Counted from the stretch's first letter, positions 11,101-19,215 are shown. The stretch: 47,342 nucleotides of DNA from an uncultured Schlesneria sp. (GCA_903834925.1 CAILLA010000203.1:1-47342), one strand, 5' to 3'. A program made the numbers and translations. The notes: generated by a model not told the origin, from the letters alone.

Positions 11101-11546
11101 AGCCAGTCGATGTGAAACCGCTTTTACAGGGTGAATCGCTCTATGTTGCCGATGCAAGTGGTGTGATCCGTCAATTGAATATTCGCTCATTTGACACCGA
11201 CGGCCAGACGAACGTGGCGGCGCCGATCAGGAACATCTGGCCGCTTGGTACGAATCTGCTTGTACATGCTGCGGATGGCAAACTACATTGCCTCGCCGAA
11301 GGAAAAATGTTGAAGGAACTTTGGTCATTCGACTTGTTGAAACTGATTCCAATTGGGCCTGCGATTCTTAAGGATGATCAACTCTGGCTGGCCTGTCAAA
11401 ATGGAACCGTCATCATTTTGAATCGTGATTCGGGGACGGAAGTCCGTCGCATCGAACTGCCACAGATGCTGTCGATCGGGCTGAGGCAGATTCAGGAAAC
11501 GTTGTTTGCCGTGGCGTCCGACGGAACGTTGTTTCGGCTTGAGTAA
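8103..11546 (+). CDS. FHA domain - membrane segment - PQQ-type beta-propeller protein
   Basis: A 1147-residue single-pass membrane protein. Residues about 10-92 form an FHA domain (TIGRQSFNDI and MHCRIS blocks), which reads phosphothreonine on partner proteins. A charged linker leads to one membrane segment at about 189-213. A TPR-like helical stretch follows (about 220-420), starting YDRAVAELNDGQFSQS. From about 465 to the end there are repeats of the PQQ/pyrrolo-quinoline beta-propeller type (YAIDPATGELLWKR near 475). Topology suggests FHA in the cytoplasm and propeller outside. Such propellers often serve as binding platforms and not as quinoprotein enzymes, so a signalling or scaffold role is an inference. 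It stands alone, with a 284-base gap before it and a longer gap after it. The ATG is clear; the Shine-Dalgarno is weak. Confidence 0.85.
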   Translation: MASLKLLRLDGSTELRELSRSQPVTIGRQSFNDICVAEAEVAPMHCRISWNKTGFEVTAATPNGVEVNASTVAHMMLNSGDTIRIGSLDLIFQDEPPIAKEDSLDSQSSRKSSARSVKPEPADKNVEDLPLFEGKVVTESQAVMEALQSLDEDFEDDFTPLTRKTPKQKPTDGGLFGRPVRPGEEEVIKSPLVLGLTGGGLVLLLVTGIFWLLMSREQSNRLYDRAVAELNDGQFSQSITTFEQFIAQYPKHGSRRQADRGLERARIQKEISGTSPTWKRGLERMNELIKAHRNESDFSSLHSALFQYAEQISMGAAKSAETNRDAELLVVSKEAQDLLERYADPSAPPTGTIGRINEQRRKANNAIEKQTTFDVAMKTVDSAIAEKKPMVALSERERLVKSFPEFVTSKRVKDALQKSLALERSVVATDETESPAEVNDEPPRSSEPILGILYSRSRTEDNSQGQVVFVTAKDSCYAIDPATGELLWKRVIGVRPPFFPMTTTGSQPSVLMFDTRDNSLLACQLSKGKLIWRQRLNARAIGKPLVHEGQIYLSLEGNSLVRVDLDTGRKSATVKFSQNLATNPVLSRDGNYILVPGEMAMIYALTLRTTATQPALSAVATTFTDHAAGSITASPLMMGDLLLLCENDLADSARLRLWNAKAPAVSLVELPSTRIVGIGQVHDTPVLRGNQLVVPSSGEQFAAFVVTDEPGHEGIAPTGQYKANLSAKPNKIAGPLFVAIGPDNQFWSAGSAFRRFEINSNTIRMDSVSTAPGIASQPLQIAGEQFCVGRKSIYSDAVTFSAIEREKLISPWRCIVGDAPLEMISSRDGGVVWIGESGTVYTLGKNRLAQGGFDSKSGTDLELPANVTSRIRASTLPDQRLVVVAAGETIMAYLINQVGQVVDKYKLNEIPEADPVLLDEGLVFPLPSRLKMVPLATGKKAVQDLMLPVGEKQEHRWAHLIRVDGRELIACDGSGRLTRIQYRSGEVPHLAEVAELPLGQPVDVKPLLQGESLYVADASGVIRQLNIRSFDTDGQTNVAAPIRNIWPLGTNLLVHAADGKLHCLAEGKMLKELWSFDLLKLIPIGPAILKDDQLWLACQNGTVIILNRDSGTEVRRIELPQMLSIGLRQIQETLFAVASDGTLFRLE

Positions 11547-12226
11547 ACCGTTAGAAAAAATTGGCGATTGAGGACGCACTGTTCTGTTAAACTGGGCTTA
11601 TACAAAACGGCCAAACTGGGGTCGGGTAATTAGATAAGTCGGCTCGCGGTGGAAACTCGGGGGTGGCACGGTTTTGGATTTCGTCCAAAGTCGCCATCAG
11701 CGCTCTGCGTGATGAGCATGCATCGGAAACGATTCAAGCGTTGCCTCAGCATCAAGACAAAAATCGCGATTTGAATTCCTTTTTATAAAACATGCGGATT
11801 GAAATTTGGTAGGTTCTCGAACAAGGCTCATCACGCGGAGCGATGATGGCTACTTTGTTTGAGGCAAACCCTCGCTGAAGTCAAGGACAACACCGTATCT
11901 TCATAGTTCTATTACACGTCCGAAGAGAATGGCTTAACCAAAGATATTTAAGCTGTGGCATCCTTTTCATGGGTTTCTGTTCCAAGAACACTTCGTCCCC
12001 AGCATCGCAATCACCCCATCTTAAAGGTGGCGTCATGGGGTCAGTTAAGCAGAGATCTTAGAGCCGAATCCAAGCTCTTTGAAAAAACTTTTTGGCGGGA
12101 TCGGGAACTTTTTCAATTTTGACGCGTCGAATGTTTGTGTGATTCTCTTTGGCAAGGTTTGTTGCTTTTCTCGCAATCCATCATCGTAACGCACATCTAA
12201 CTGACACATTGTTTCAAGGGAATGCC
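11547..12226. other. Gene-free 680-base intergenic region
   Basis: No convincing reading frame is present. The region holds an inverted repeat pair (listed separately) and AT-rich patches, one with a short A-run/T-run inverted repeat near 12080-12115. Bases 12149-12226 are in frame with the following vWA gene, but this stretch reads as non-secretory leader sequence ahead of a perfect signal peptide, so it is taken as untranslated. No tRNA, riboswitch or clear promoter was recognised. Confidence 0.6.
11701..11842. repeat. 17-base inverted repeat pair (arms 11701-11717 and 11826-11842)
   Basis: The arm CGCTCTGCGTGATGAGC is found again in reverse complement at 11826-11842 with one mismatch, separated by 108 bases. 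The right arm also sits in a short imperfect palindrome of its own (CATCACGC ... GCGATGATG). No gene lies between the arms. The pattern fits a dispersed palindromic repeat family and not an attachment site, but only this pair is visible in the window. Confidence 0.6.
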
Positions 12227-14632
12227 ATGAAACGCTCGCTCGCTCTCGTGTTGGGTTTTCTCGTTGGACTGACAAACTCCCTGGGCTTTGCTCAAGGAGT
12301 GCTCGTTTTCACCAGCCATCCTGCTCCATTGCCTCGGCCCACTTGGCATTCGCACGTCGCCCCGACAACCCCATTGCCCAGTTCTTCCTACAAGATCAAA
12401 GAACTGAGTGTTCAGGCGCGGATCGTTGATCAAGTCGCTCGCGTGCAGGTGTCTCAGTCATTCGTCAACACGGGAAGTGCCCCGATCGAAGTTCAATTCC
12501 TGTTCCCTCTTCCCTACGACGGAGCCATCGACAAGCTAACGCTTCTGGTCGACGGAAAAGAGTTTCCCGGTAAATTGATGCCCGCGAAAGAGGCTCGGTC
12601 GGTCTACGAGGCGATTGTCCGATCGAATAAAGATCCGGCGCTGCTGGAATGGATGGGGATGGGCCTGTTTCAAACGAACGTCTTTCCTGTCCCGCCAGGT
12701 GCCGAGCGGAAGGTGACACTGCACTACAATCAACTGCTTCGAAAAGATCGTGGGCTGACGGATTTCCTGTTTCCTCTCAGTACAGCCAAATACACATCTC
12801 ACGCGGTCGAAAAGATCGAATTTCAGATTGCGATCGAATCGGGGATCGATATCAAGAATGTCTACTCACCGACCCACACGGTCGACATCAAACGACCGGA
12901 CGCCAAACACGCTGTTGTCACCTATTCACGCGCAAACGAAGTTCCCACGACCGATTTCCGATTGCTGTTCGACGTCGATAAAGGCCAGGTTGGGGCGAGC
13001 GTCATCAGTTACCGTCCTTCGGCAAGTGAAGATGGCTTCTTTCTCATGCTGGCAAGTCCACAAGTCAAACCAGCAGACGTCGAACGACCGAAGAAGACCG
13101 TGATTTTTGTTGTCGACCGATCAGGAAGCATGAGCGGCAAAAAGTTCGAGCAGGCTCGCGCCGCCCTCAAGTTTGTTCTCAACAATTTACGTGAGGGGGA
13201 TCTATTCAATATTGTCGCTTATGACGGAAACGTCGAGTCGTTTCGGCCAGAGCTTGAAAGGTACAACGACGATACTCGCAAAGCAGCCATCGGGTTTGTC
13301 GAAGGGATCTATCCTGGCGGTGGGACGAATATTCATGGTTCGCTGACTGCGGCGCTGGGACAACTGAAAGACAACAGCCGTCCGAACTTCATCCTGTTTC
13401 TGACGGATGGCCTGCCGACAATCGGCGTGACGAATGAAGGACAAATCTGCCAGGCCGCAAAAGATTCGAACAAGGTTCATGCTCGTATCCTTTCGTTCGG
13501 GGTGGGATACGACGTGAATTCGCGACTTCTCGACCGGATCTCGCGGGATGGAAATGGTTTATCCGAATATGTTCGACCCGATGAAGACATCGAAGCTCAT
13601 GTCAGCGCCGTCTACAACAACATCAGTTCTCCAGTGCTGACCGATGTCGCCGTGAACTTCGAACTCGACGGGATCAAAATCGAGGACGGATCACCGGTGA
13701 ATCGAGTCTATCCCAAGACGAACTTCGACTTGTTTGAAGGGCAACAACTGGTTGTTGTCGGTCGTTACAAGAAACCCGGTGCAGCCAAAGTCGTCATCAA
13801 AGGTCGCGTCGGCGATCAGGAACAGAAATTCGACTTCCCGGCGAACCTCGTCGAAAAGAGCGGCGACGAAAGCTATGCGTTCGTCGAAAAGTTATGGGCC
13901 TTGCGCCGGATCGGGGAAATCATTGATCAGATCGATCTGGTGGGAAAAAACGATGAGCTCGTGAAAGAGTTGGTCGAACTGTCGACAAAACACGGAATCC
14001 TGACCCCCTATACATCGTTCCTGGCGGACGAAACCATGCGACCGCTTTTGTCGAATACCGAAGGAATCCGTCGAGCAAACGTCAGTCTCAAGAAGCTTGA
14101 CGAATCGTCAGGCGTGAGCGGAGTCGCTCAGCGTGCGGCGAAGGGCAACTTCCTGGGTGCTAACAACACTGCGGGACCAGTTGAAAATACTCCTTCAACT
14201 GCTCCCAGCACTGCTGGCGGAGGTCGGCCACAAGTCGCCGGAGGAAGAGTTCCCGGAATGATGGGAGGATCGCGAAGGATATCTGGTCTCGCGGCACCGA
14301 CTTCAACGCCGTCGCCGCTTGGGACCAATGCCTACCACGACGTCGAAACGGATTCCAGTGTCGCAACGGACTCCGTCCGCCAATACGGTAATCAAGCGGT
14401 TTACGCTCGTAGCCAACCGGGAAAGAAGGAGCAAATACTTGTCACGCCGGAGACCGCCGAACTCGATTTGGAAATGGACAAAGCCAAGATTGAAACAGTC
14501 GATCGCTATAGTGACGCCTATTTCGCACTCGTTAAAGCCAATTCAGCCACAGAAAATCAGATCCTCAGCCAGCAGAGGGACGGCGAGCAATTGCTGATCA
14601 AGCTTCGTGGCAAGAATTACCTGGTGAAGTAA
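12227..14632 (+). CDS. Secreted VIT and von Willebrand factor A domain protein
   Basis: An 801-residue exported protein. The signal peptide starts at the ATG at 12227 (MKRSLALVLGFLVGL), with AAGGG six bases upstream; an upstream in-frame start at 12149 would bury it and is rejected. A VIT (vault protein/inter-alpha-trypsin inhibitor) domain spans about 45-175. A vWA domain begins near 290 with an intact metal-site motif D297-x-S299-x-S301 and a later LTDG. Residues about 640-720 are low-complexity Gly/Ser/Pro-rich, followed by a charged C-terminal segment. VIT-vWA proteins are common in planctomycetes and are thought to mediate protein binding at the envelope; no enzymatic role is indicated. 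No C-terminal anchor or sorting signal is evident. A strong terminator follows 48 bases after the stop. Confidence 0.88.
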   Translation: MKRSLALVLGFLVGLTNSLGFAQGVLVFTSHPAPLPRPTWHSHVAPTTPLPSSSYKIKELSVQARIVDQVARVQVSQSFVNTGSAPIEVQFLFPLPYDGAIDKLTLLVDGKEFPGKLMPAKEARSVYEAIVRSNKDPALLEWMGMGLFQTNVFPVPPGAERKVTLHYNQLLRKDRGLTDFLFPLSTAKYTSHAVEKIEFQIAIESGIDIKNVYSPTHTVDIKRPDAKHAVVTYSRANEVPTTDFRLLFDVDKGQVGASVISYRPSASEDGFFLMLASPQVKPADVERPKKTVIFVVDRSGSMSGKKFEQARAALKFVLNNLREGDLFNIVAYDGNVESFRPELERYNDDTRKAAIGFVEGIYPGGGTNIHGSLTAALGQLKDNSRPNFILFLTDGLPTIGVTNEGQICQAAKDSNKVHARILSFGVGYDVNSRLLDRISRDGNGLSEYVRPDEDIEAHVSAVYNNISSPVLTDVAVNFELDGIKIEDGSPVNRVYPKTNFDLFEGQQLVVVGRYKKPGAAKVVIKGRVGDQEQKFDFPANLVEKSGDESYAFVEKLWALRRIGEIIDQIDLVGKNDELVKELVELSTKHGILTPYTSFLADETMRPLLSNTEGIRRANVSLKKLDESSGVSGVAQRAAKGNFLGANNTAGPVENTPSTAPSTAGGGRPQVAGGRVPGMMGGSRRISGLAAPTSTPSPLGTNAYHDVETDSSVATDSVRQYGNQAVYARSQPGKKEQILVTPETAELDLEMDKAKIETVDRYSDAYFALVKANSATENQILSQQRDGEQLLIKLRGKNYLVK

Positions 14633-14679
14633 GTCTTAAGTTGTTCTTTTTTCAACCGATGAAATATCCAAACTTAAGG

Positions 14680-14707
14680 AAAGCCGCTCATGATTGAGTG
14701 GCTTTTT
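14680..14707 (+). terminator. Rho-independent terminator after the VIT-vWA gene
   Basis: An 11-base-pair stem (AAAGCCGCTCA with TGAGTGGCTTT, one G-T wobble) closes a TGAT loop and runs into a tract of six T. It lies 48 bases past the stop codon. This is the best intrinsic terminator in the window. Confidence 0.88.
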
Positions 14708-14780
14708 TCGTTGGCGAACGTGGCGTTGGCTCAATGGGTGGGGATCGATGCCAATGCCTGAGGTGCTCAAGTTGACTGGA

Positions 14781-14810
14781 ACGGGCTGAAGCCCATTCTA
14801 CGGCTTGCCT
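14781..14810. repeat. Dispersed repeat, copy 1 of 2
   Basis: A 30-base element beginning ACGGGCTGAAGCCCATTC, containing the small palindrome GGGCTGAAGCCC and ending CTACGGCTTGCCT. It matches the element at 37732-37760 at about 26 of 30 positions. Both copies lie next to gene ends. It is probably one member of a genome-wide intergenic repeat family. Confidence 0.7.
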
Positions 14811-15022
14811 GGATGAAGGAATGGTCGAAGTTGGTCAACTTTTTTGGATGTTTTGGTGGGACTTCGAAGACTTGTCCGCACCCTAGTTGAAGAGATGAAA
14901 AATGGTTGCGGGATGTCTTTGAATTTGTCGGCATTCCAGGATCATTCCTCTTGTGGCGTTTTGGCGAAACGAACTAAAATCACGTGACCTTGTTCCATCA
15001 GTCCATTCTCGCGGGAAAACGG

Positions 15023-16120
15023 ATGTTCCGGCGGTTAAACGCTTCTGATTTCAGTCAGCTTCAGCCACGGCGAATTTGCCTCATCAAACCGAGTGCCCTC
15101 GGGGATGTGGTCCAGACGTTGCCGCTGTTGAACGTCCTGAAACAGCGATTTCCCGATGCGGAAATCTCGTGGGTCGTTAACCGCGAATTGCGAGATCTGG
15201 TTGATGGGCATCCGGCATTGTTCGAATCGATTCCGTTTGAACGTCGTGGTGGCTGGTCTGCCTGGGTGTCGCTGCTCAATGTTCTTCGGCAACGCCGCTT
15301 TGATCTGGTGATCGATCTGCAGGGGTTGCTCAGGACGGGTGTGATGACCCTGGCAACCGGTGCAACCGTGCGAGTCGGATTACAGACTGCCCGCGAAGGA
15401 TCGCGGTACACACTGAATTGTGTCATCCCGGATACGGTGCGAGACATGCCGGCCCATGCACGGTACTGGCGGCTGGCAGAGTTTCTCGGGTTGGGTGATT
15501 CGCCAAAAGAAACATTTATTTCGACATCGGAAGCGGATCGAAACTGGGCGGCGACTCAGTTGAATCAGCTTCCTCGTCCGATCTTTGCGGTCCATCCCGG
15601 TGCCCGTTGGGAAACCAAGCGCTGGCCAGTTGCCAAGTTTGCGGAACTCATGACGCGAGCTCACCAATCCTTTTCGGGAAGTGTCTTGATCTTGGGCAGC
15701 AAAGCGGAGCGGCCTGATGCCGAACTGCTGGAAGGGGATTTGACAAAGCGCAACGGGTCAGCCGAATTGCCCTGGGTTGTGAACCTGGCCGGGCAATCGA
15801 CCCTCAAGCAACTGACCGCGCTTCTGAGTGGAGTGGATTTCGCGATCAGCAATGATTCTGGCCCGATGCATCTCGCAGCCGGACTTGGTGTACCGACACT
15901 GGGGCTTTTCACTTGTACTTCGGCGTTGCGATCCGGCCCTCCAGGTGATCAGCACGAAATGGTTTCGACCACCGTTTCCTGTGCCGCAAGTTATCACAAG
16001 ACGTGTCCTCATCGAGGAGACGGCCATCTTGCCTGTTTCAATGAACTTGATGTAGAACGAGTCTGGGCGTCATTACGACGGCTTGTTGACAAAAGCGGTC
16101 TCATCCGCCGGGTGGCGTAG
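15023..16120 (+). CDS. Glycosyltransferase family 9 (ADP-heptose:LPS heptosyltransferase-like)
   Basis: A 365-residue cytoplasmic or membrane-associated GT-B enzyme. The N-terminal domain opens with the classic RICLIKPSALGDVVQTLPLL segment (residues about 17-36), whose GD pair helps hold the acceptor and donor. The C-terminal nucleotide-sugar domain has HPGARWETKRW and the family motif ISNDSGPMHLAAGLGVPTLG, which binds the ADP-sugar. GT9 enzymes add heptose, or related sugars, to the inner core of lipopolysaccharide. Planctomycetes have outer membranes, so a role in lipid A/core glycan assembly is likely, though the exact sugar is unknown. The ATG at 15023 follows GCGGGAAAACGG; an upstream GTG at 14984 would add 13 residues and lacks a ribosome binding site. 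It stands alone, and a hairpin follows the stop. Confidence 0.88.
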   Translation: MFRRLNASDFSQLQPRRICLIKPSALGDVVQTLPLLNVLKQRFPDAEISWVVNRELRDLVDGHPALFESIPFERRGGWSAWVSLLNVLRQRRFDLVIDLQGLLRTGVMTLATGATVRVGLQTAREGSRYTLNCVIPDTVRDMPAHARYWRLAEFLGLGDSPKETFISTSEADRNWAATQLNQLPRPIFAVHPGARWETKRWPVAKFAELMTRAHQSFSGSVLILGSKAERPDAELLEGDLTKRNGSAELPWVVNLAGQSTLKQLTALLSGVDFAISNDSGPMHLAAGLGVPTLGLFTCTSALRSGPPGDQHEMVSTTVSCAASYHKTCPHRGDGHLACFNELDVERVWASLRRLVDKSGLIRRVA

Positions 16121-16126
16121 ATGATC

Positions 16127-16150
16127 ACTCGGCCCTCGACTTGGCCGAGT
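16127..16150 (+). terminator. Terminator-like hairpin after the GT9 gene
   Basis: A perfect 8-base-pair stem, ACTCGGCC with GGCCGAGT, around an 8-base loop, starting 6 bases after the stop codon. There is no run of T after it, so it may slow or protect transcript ends without being a full intrinsic terminator. Confidence 0.5.
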
Positions 16151-16178
16151 TCTGAATCACCTCGAAAAATATGGGCGC

Positions 16179-16266
16179 CACTGGCGGTAGGTTTGTGCTA
16201 CCAGTGTCTTTGACTCAAATTGCCTGTAAAATCGAAGAGCACTGGCGAGCGAAGACGCACGCCAGT
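16179..16266. repeat. Two adjacent CACTGG inverted repeats
   Basis: The first unit pairs CACTGGCGGTAG (16179-16190) with CTACCAGTG (16198-16206), one base bulged. The second pairs CACTGGCG (16240-16247) with CGCCAGTG (16259-16266). The same octamer in both units suggests two degenerate copies of one palindromic element. Confidence 0.55.
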
Positions 16267-16390
16267 GGAACACACCCCCACGTGGAAGAGTTGACGTAGC
16301 ACTCGGGCGGGTTGCGCCGTATCTTTGAGGGGCAGGCTTCTTCGTAATTTTGTCAGGGGACCGGTTTCTTCCGTATTCTATGACTCATGC

Positions 16391-16430
16391 GAAGACACTG
16401 CGTCGGAGAAGACTCCGATGCAGCGGCACA
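16391..16430. repeat. Partial, diverged copy of the GTGCCACTGC palindromic element
   Basis: This 40-base stretch (GAAGACACTGCGTCGGAG onward) aligns with the right half of the element at 18060-18145. The differences keep the stem paired (CTGCGTCGGAG with CTCCGATGCAG), as expected if the hairpin structure and not the exact sequence is kept. Confidence 0.55.
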
Positions 16431-16531
16431 CAACCCGAATTTGTTTCAATCCGACATTGAGTCGATAATTGTGGCATTAAACGATCCCGGCAAGTTACCG
16501 CAGGATCTTAGTTCGAATCGAGAATTCCGCG

Positions 16532-17953
16532 ATGAATGAAATCCTTAACCAATTGACTCGCCGAAGTTTTTTCGGACGTTCTGCAACAGGACTCGGCGCT
16601 GCTGCGCTGGCGTCGTTGCTTGGCCGCGATGTGATGGCAAATCCAGCCTCCGCGATCAGTCACTTTGCTCCGAAGGCGAAACGGGTTATCTGGATGTTTC
16701 AGTCGGGTGCCCCGTCGCAGATCGACCTGTTCGACTATAAGCCTCGACTGGCAGAATTCCATAAACAGGAATTACCCGCTTCCATTCGAATGGGACAACG
16801 GTTGACGGGAATGACGTCCGGTCAGGCGAGCTTTCCTGTCGCTGCGTCCAAGTTCAAGTTCGCGCAACATGGGCAATCGGGAATGTGGCTCAGCGAAATG
16901 CTACCACATACCGCCAAAATCGCAGACGACATCTGCATGATTCGATCGATGTATACCGAAGCAATCAATCACGATCCGGCGATCACGTTTATTCAGACCG
17001 GAAGCCAATTGCCGGGACGACCCAGTTTCGGATCGTGGGTCGATTACGGTCTCGGGACAATGAACGAGAATCTTCCCGCGTTCGTTGTCATGATTTCGAA
17101 ATCCAACACGAAAGGACAGGGGTTGTTGGCCCGGCTGTGGGGGAGTGGCTTCCTGCCATCACAGTACCAGGGTGTCAAACTGCGAGGCGTCGGAGATCCC
17201 GTGCTGTATCTCTCGGACCCTCAAGGAATGGATCGGGAAGGTCGGCGGCAGATGCTCGACGGGCTCGCTGAATTGAACGAAATTCAGTACGCCGATGTTG
17301 GCGATCCTGAGATTACGGCTCGTATTGCGCAATACGAACTCGCGTTTCGCATGCAGACGTCGGTCCCGGAATTGATGGATTTATCGAACGAGTCGGCTCA
17401 TACATTTGAGATGTACGGCGAAGAATCGAAAAAACCGGGCACGTATTCGGCAAACTGTCTGCTCGCCCGGCGACTGGTTGAGCGGGGTGTCCGATTCATC
17501 CAGCTTTATCATCGCGACTGGGATCATCACGGCGGCCTGCCAGACCGGATGGTCCAGCAATGTAAGGAAACCGATCAGGCTTCGTCGGCGCTGATTCAAG
17601 ATTTGAAACAGCGCGGGTTGCTGGATGAAACGCTGGTCATCTGGGGCGGGGAGTTTGGACGAACCGTTTACTGCCAGGGCGCCATTACCGAAACGACGTA
17701 TGGTCGTGATCATCATCCGCGATGTTTTTCATTGTGGATGGCAGGTGGTGGAATGAAGCCCGGCATGGTGTTCGGTGAGACCGACGATTACTCGTATAAC
17801 ATTACTCGTGACCCGATGCACGTTCACGATTTGCAAGCGACGATCCTGAATCAGCTGGGATTGGATCACACGCGTCTGACATATCGCTTTCAAGGGCGTG
17901 ATTTCCGCGTCACCGACATCCACGGGAAAGTCGTCCCCGAAATCCTGGCGTAA
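16532..17953 (+). CDS. Tat-exported DUF1501 protein (sulfatase-like)
   Basis: A 473-residue full-length DUF1501 protein. The N-terminus carries a twin-arginine signal (TRRSFFGRS, Arg10-Arg11) followed by an Ala/Leu-rich hydrophobic stretch, so it should be exported folded by the Tat system. Family blocks are present: [15 protein letters not shown] near 51-65, [24 protein letters not shown], and IWGGEFGRT in the C-terminal half, with several His/Asp residues that could bind metal in an alkaline-phosphatase-like fold. In planctomycetes these genes usually sit beside a DUF1549/DUF1553 cytochrome-like gene; none is adjacent here. The substrate is unknown. The ATG lies about 10 bases after a weak GAG. 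Palindromic repeats follow directly after the stop. Confidence 0.88.
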   Translation: MNEILNQLTRRSFFGRSATGLGAAALASLLGRDVMANPASAISHFAPKAKRVIWMFQSGAPSQIDLFDYKPRLAEFHKQELPASIRMGQRLTGMTSGQASFPVAASKFKFAQHGQSGMWLSEMLPHTAKIADDICMIRSMYTEAINHDPAITFIQTGSQLPGRPSFGSWVDYGLGTMNENLPAFVVMISKSNTKGQGLLARLWGSGFLPSQYQGVKLRGVGDPVLYLSDPQGMDREGRRQMLDGLAELNEIQYADVGDPEITARIAQYELAFRMQTSVPELMDLSNESAHTFEMYGEESKKPGTYSANCLLARRLVERGVRFIQLYHRDWDHHGGLPDRMVQQCKETDQASSALIQDLKQRGLLDETLVIWGGEFGRTVYCQGAITETTYGRDHHPRCFSLWMAGGGMKPGMVFGETDDYSYNITRDPMHVHDLQATILNQLGLDHTRLTYRFQGRDFRVTDIHGKVVPEILA

Positions 17954-17960
17954 GCGCCTT

Positions 17961-18031
17961 GTGCCACTGCTTGACCGCTCTGGGTCAAGCAGTGTTTTTC
18001 AGGCAAAGAAGACACTGCTTCTCCGAAGACT
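17961..18031. repeat. GTGCCACTGC palindromic element, truncated copy
   Basis: 71 bases that match the first 71 bases of the neighbouring element at 18060 with two differences, repeated at a 99-base period. It keeps the internal hairpin (CACTGCTTGACC with GGTCAAGCAGTG) but lacks the right terminal repeat. It lies 7 bases after the DUF1501 stop, where the internal hairpin followed by TTTTT could also act as a terminator. Confidence 0.85.
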
Positions 18032-18059
18032 GAAACCATTTGACAACGGAAATTGACCC

Positions 18060-18145
18060 GTGCCACTGCTTGACCGCTCTGGGTCAAGCAGTGCTCTTCA
18101 GGCAAAGAAGACACTGCTTCTCCGAAGACTCCGAAGCAGTGGCAC
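18060..18145. repeat. GTGCCACTGC palindromic element, complete copy (MITE/REP-like)
   Basis: An 86-base element bounded by perfect 12-base terminal inverted repeats (GTGCCACTGCTT and AAGCAGTGGCAC). It contains two internal hairpins: CACTGCTTGACC with GGTCAAGCAGTG, and CACTGCTTCTCCG with CCGAAGCAGTG. It has no coding capacity. Direct target duplications are not obvious. The structure fits a REP-type or miniature inverted-repeat element lying between convergent genes. Confidence 0.8.
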
Positions 18146-18162
18146 AAAGTCCGATTGAGAAA

Positions 18163-19167
18163 TTAGACCCGGACAGCTTCACCGGTACTCGCCGATCGTT
18201 CGAGGGCTTCAATCACGCATACGACATCTGCGGCATCGGCCAGAGTCGGCAGTGTCATTGGCGATCCGCTCCACGTCGAAATCAAATCACCGATGAATGA
18301 ATCTGTCGAAGAATTCGAATGCATTAACGGCTCATCAACGATCTCACCATCATCGGTTTCGGTGAAGAGTCGATCATTACGAAAACTGCCTGAAGAACCT
18401 TCTATCATCCAGCCGGTTCGAAAACCGAGTCGTGATCGCATGTCGATATCGATTTGAGCCGTACATCCATTGGTGAAATCGATGACGGCGAGAAAACCAT
18501 GTTCTTGTTTCGGCCGGCCGTCGCTCAACAATTTTGCGTAAACACGCTCGGGCTTTGAGTCGACGAGAGTCAGTAGCTGATCAATCCAGCGATATCCGAA
18601 TTCTCTAAGGACACCAGCTGGCGACGTTTCACCCGGGACTCGCTTTTCGCAGCTTGACTGTCGCACGGAATGCAGGCTTCCTAATCGACCGGTTTGAAGC
18701 GCAGACATGGCAGAAAGAAAATTCGCCGACCATCGTCCAGGGCTCGCGATCGTCACGGTGCGATTCGAAGTGACAGCGAATTTACCGAGTGATTGCAACG
18801 CTTCGGATGAGACCGACCAGGGCCGATCGATGACAAGATGCTGGCCACCTCGCAACGCTGATATGGCTATGTCTTCGGAAAAGTCATCAACCAGAAACAA
18901 GACGTCTGCGAATGTTGGCGAAAGCAACGAATCACGTTGACTCAACAAGGGACAACCCGAGCCGGTTGCCAGAGCCAGTCGCTGCGGGTCTGAATCAAAA
19001 GCCCCCACGAGACGGATGTCGGCGGAAAGACTCAGACTTTCGAGATAGAACAAGCCTGATTGACCGACGCCCAGCACGCCCACTCGCCAGGGCGTGGCAA
19101 GCGATGAAGAGGGAGGATCAATGGACGATTCCAACCCAGGTGGAATCGAAGCATTCTGATTATTCAT
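18163..19167 (-). CDS. Gfo/Idh/MocA-family oxidoreductase-like protein, degenerate motifs
   Basis: 334 residues with a Rossmann domain (RVGVLGVGQSG near 28-38) and a Gfo/Idh/MocA-type alpha/beta C-terminal domain. The family oxidises or reduces sugars and related compounds with NAD(P). Here the usual EKP motif is DRP at residues 114-116, with a conservative Lys-to-Arg change at the catalytic position. The later G..LD.G.H..D block reads GVLREFGYRWIDQ, so the usual His is replaced. It may therefore be a diverged or non-catalytic member. It lies 48 bases downstream of a secreted-protein gene on the same strand and may share its transcript. The family call is good; catalysis is doubtful. Confidence 0.78.
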   Translation of the reverse strand: MNNQNASIPPGLESSIDPPSSSLATPWRVGVLGVGQSGLFYLESLSLSADIRLVGAFDSDPQRLALATGSGCPLLSQRDSLLSPTFADVLFLVDDFSEDIAISALRGGQHLVIDRPWSVSSEALQSLGKFAVTSNRTVTIASPGRWSANFLSAMSALQTGRLGSLHSVRQSSCEKRVPGETSPAGVLREFGYRWIDQLLTLVDSKPERVYAKLLSDGRPKQEHGFLAVIDFTNGCTAQIDIDMRSRLGFRTGWMIEGSSGSFRNDRLFTETDDGEIVDEPLMHSNSSTDSFIGDLISTWSGSPMTLPTLADAADVVCVIEALERSASTGEAVRV

Positions 19168-19215
19168 CCCTCATCCTTCCGCCTTCATCCTTTCATCACA
19201 GAGATTGCCCCTGGA

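Larger units (their letters stand above)
14633..15022. other. Intergenic region with terminator and dispersed repeat
   Basis: Apart from the terminator and the repeat at 14781-14810, nothing coding is evident. Bases 14984-15022 are in frame with the downstream glycosyltransferase from a GTG, but no ribosome binding site precedes that GTG. Confidence 0.5.
16121..16531. other. Intergenic region rich in palindromes
   Basis: There is no gene in this 411-base stretch. Besides the hairpin after the GT9 stop, it holds two CACTGG-type inverted repeats (16179-16206 and 16240-16266) and a partial copy of a repeat seen complete at 18060-18145. The region looks like a collection site for small palindromic repeats. 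Confidence 0.6.

Noticed and set aside
12149-12226. N-terminal extension of the VIT-vWA protein
   Set aside because: It would place a signal peptide internally; AAGGG precedes the ATG at 12227.
16127-16150. Riboswitch or small RNA
   Set aside because: Only a simple hairpin is present just after a stop codon; no conserved RNA structure was recognised.
17890-18300. Short open frames on both strands
   Set aside because: They translate the palindromic repeat elements; the repeated peptide reflects DNA repeats, not a protein family.
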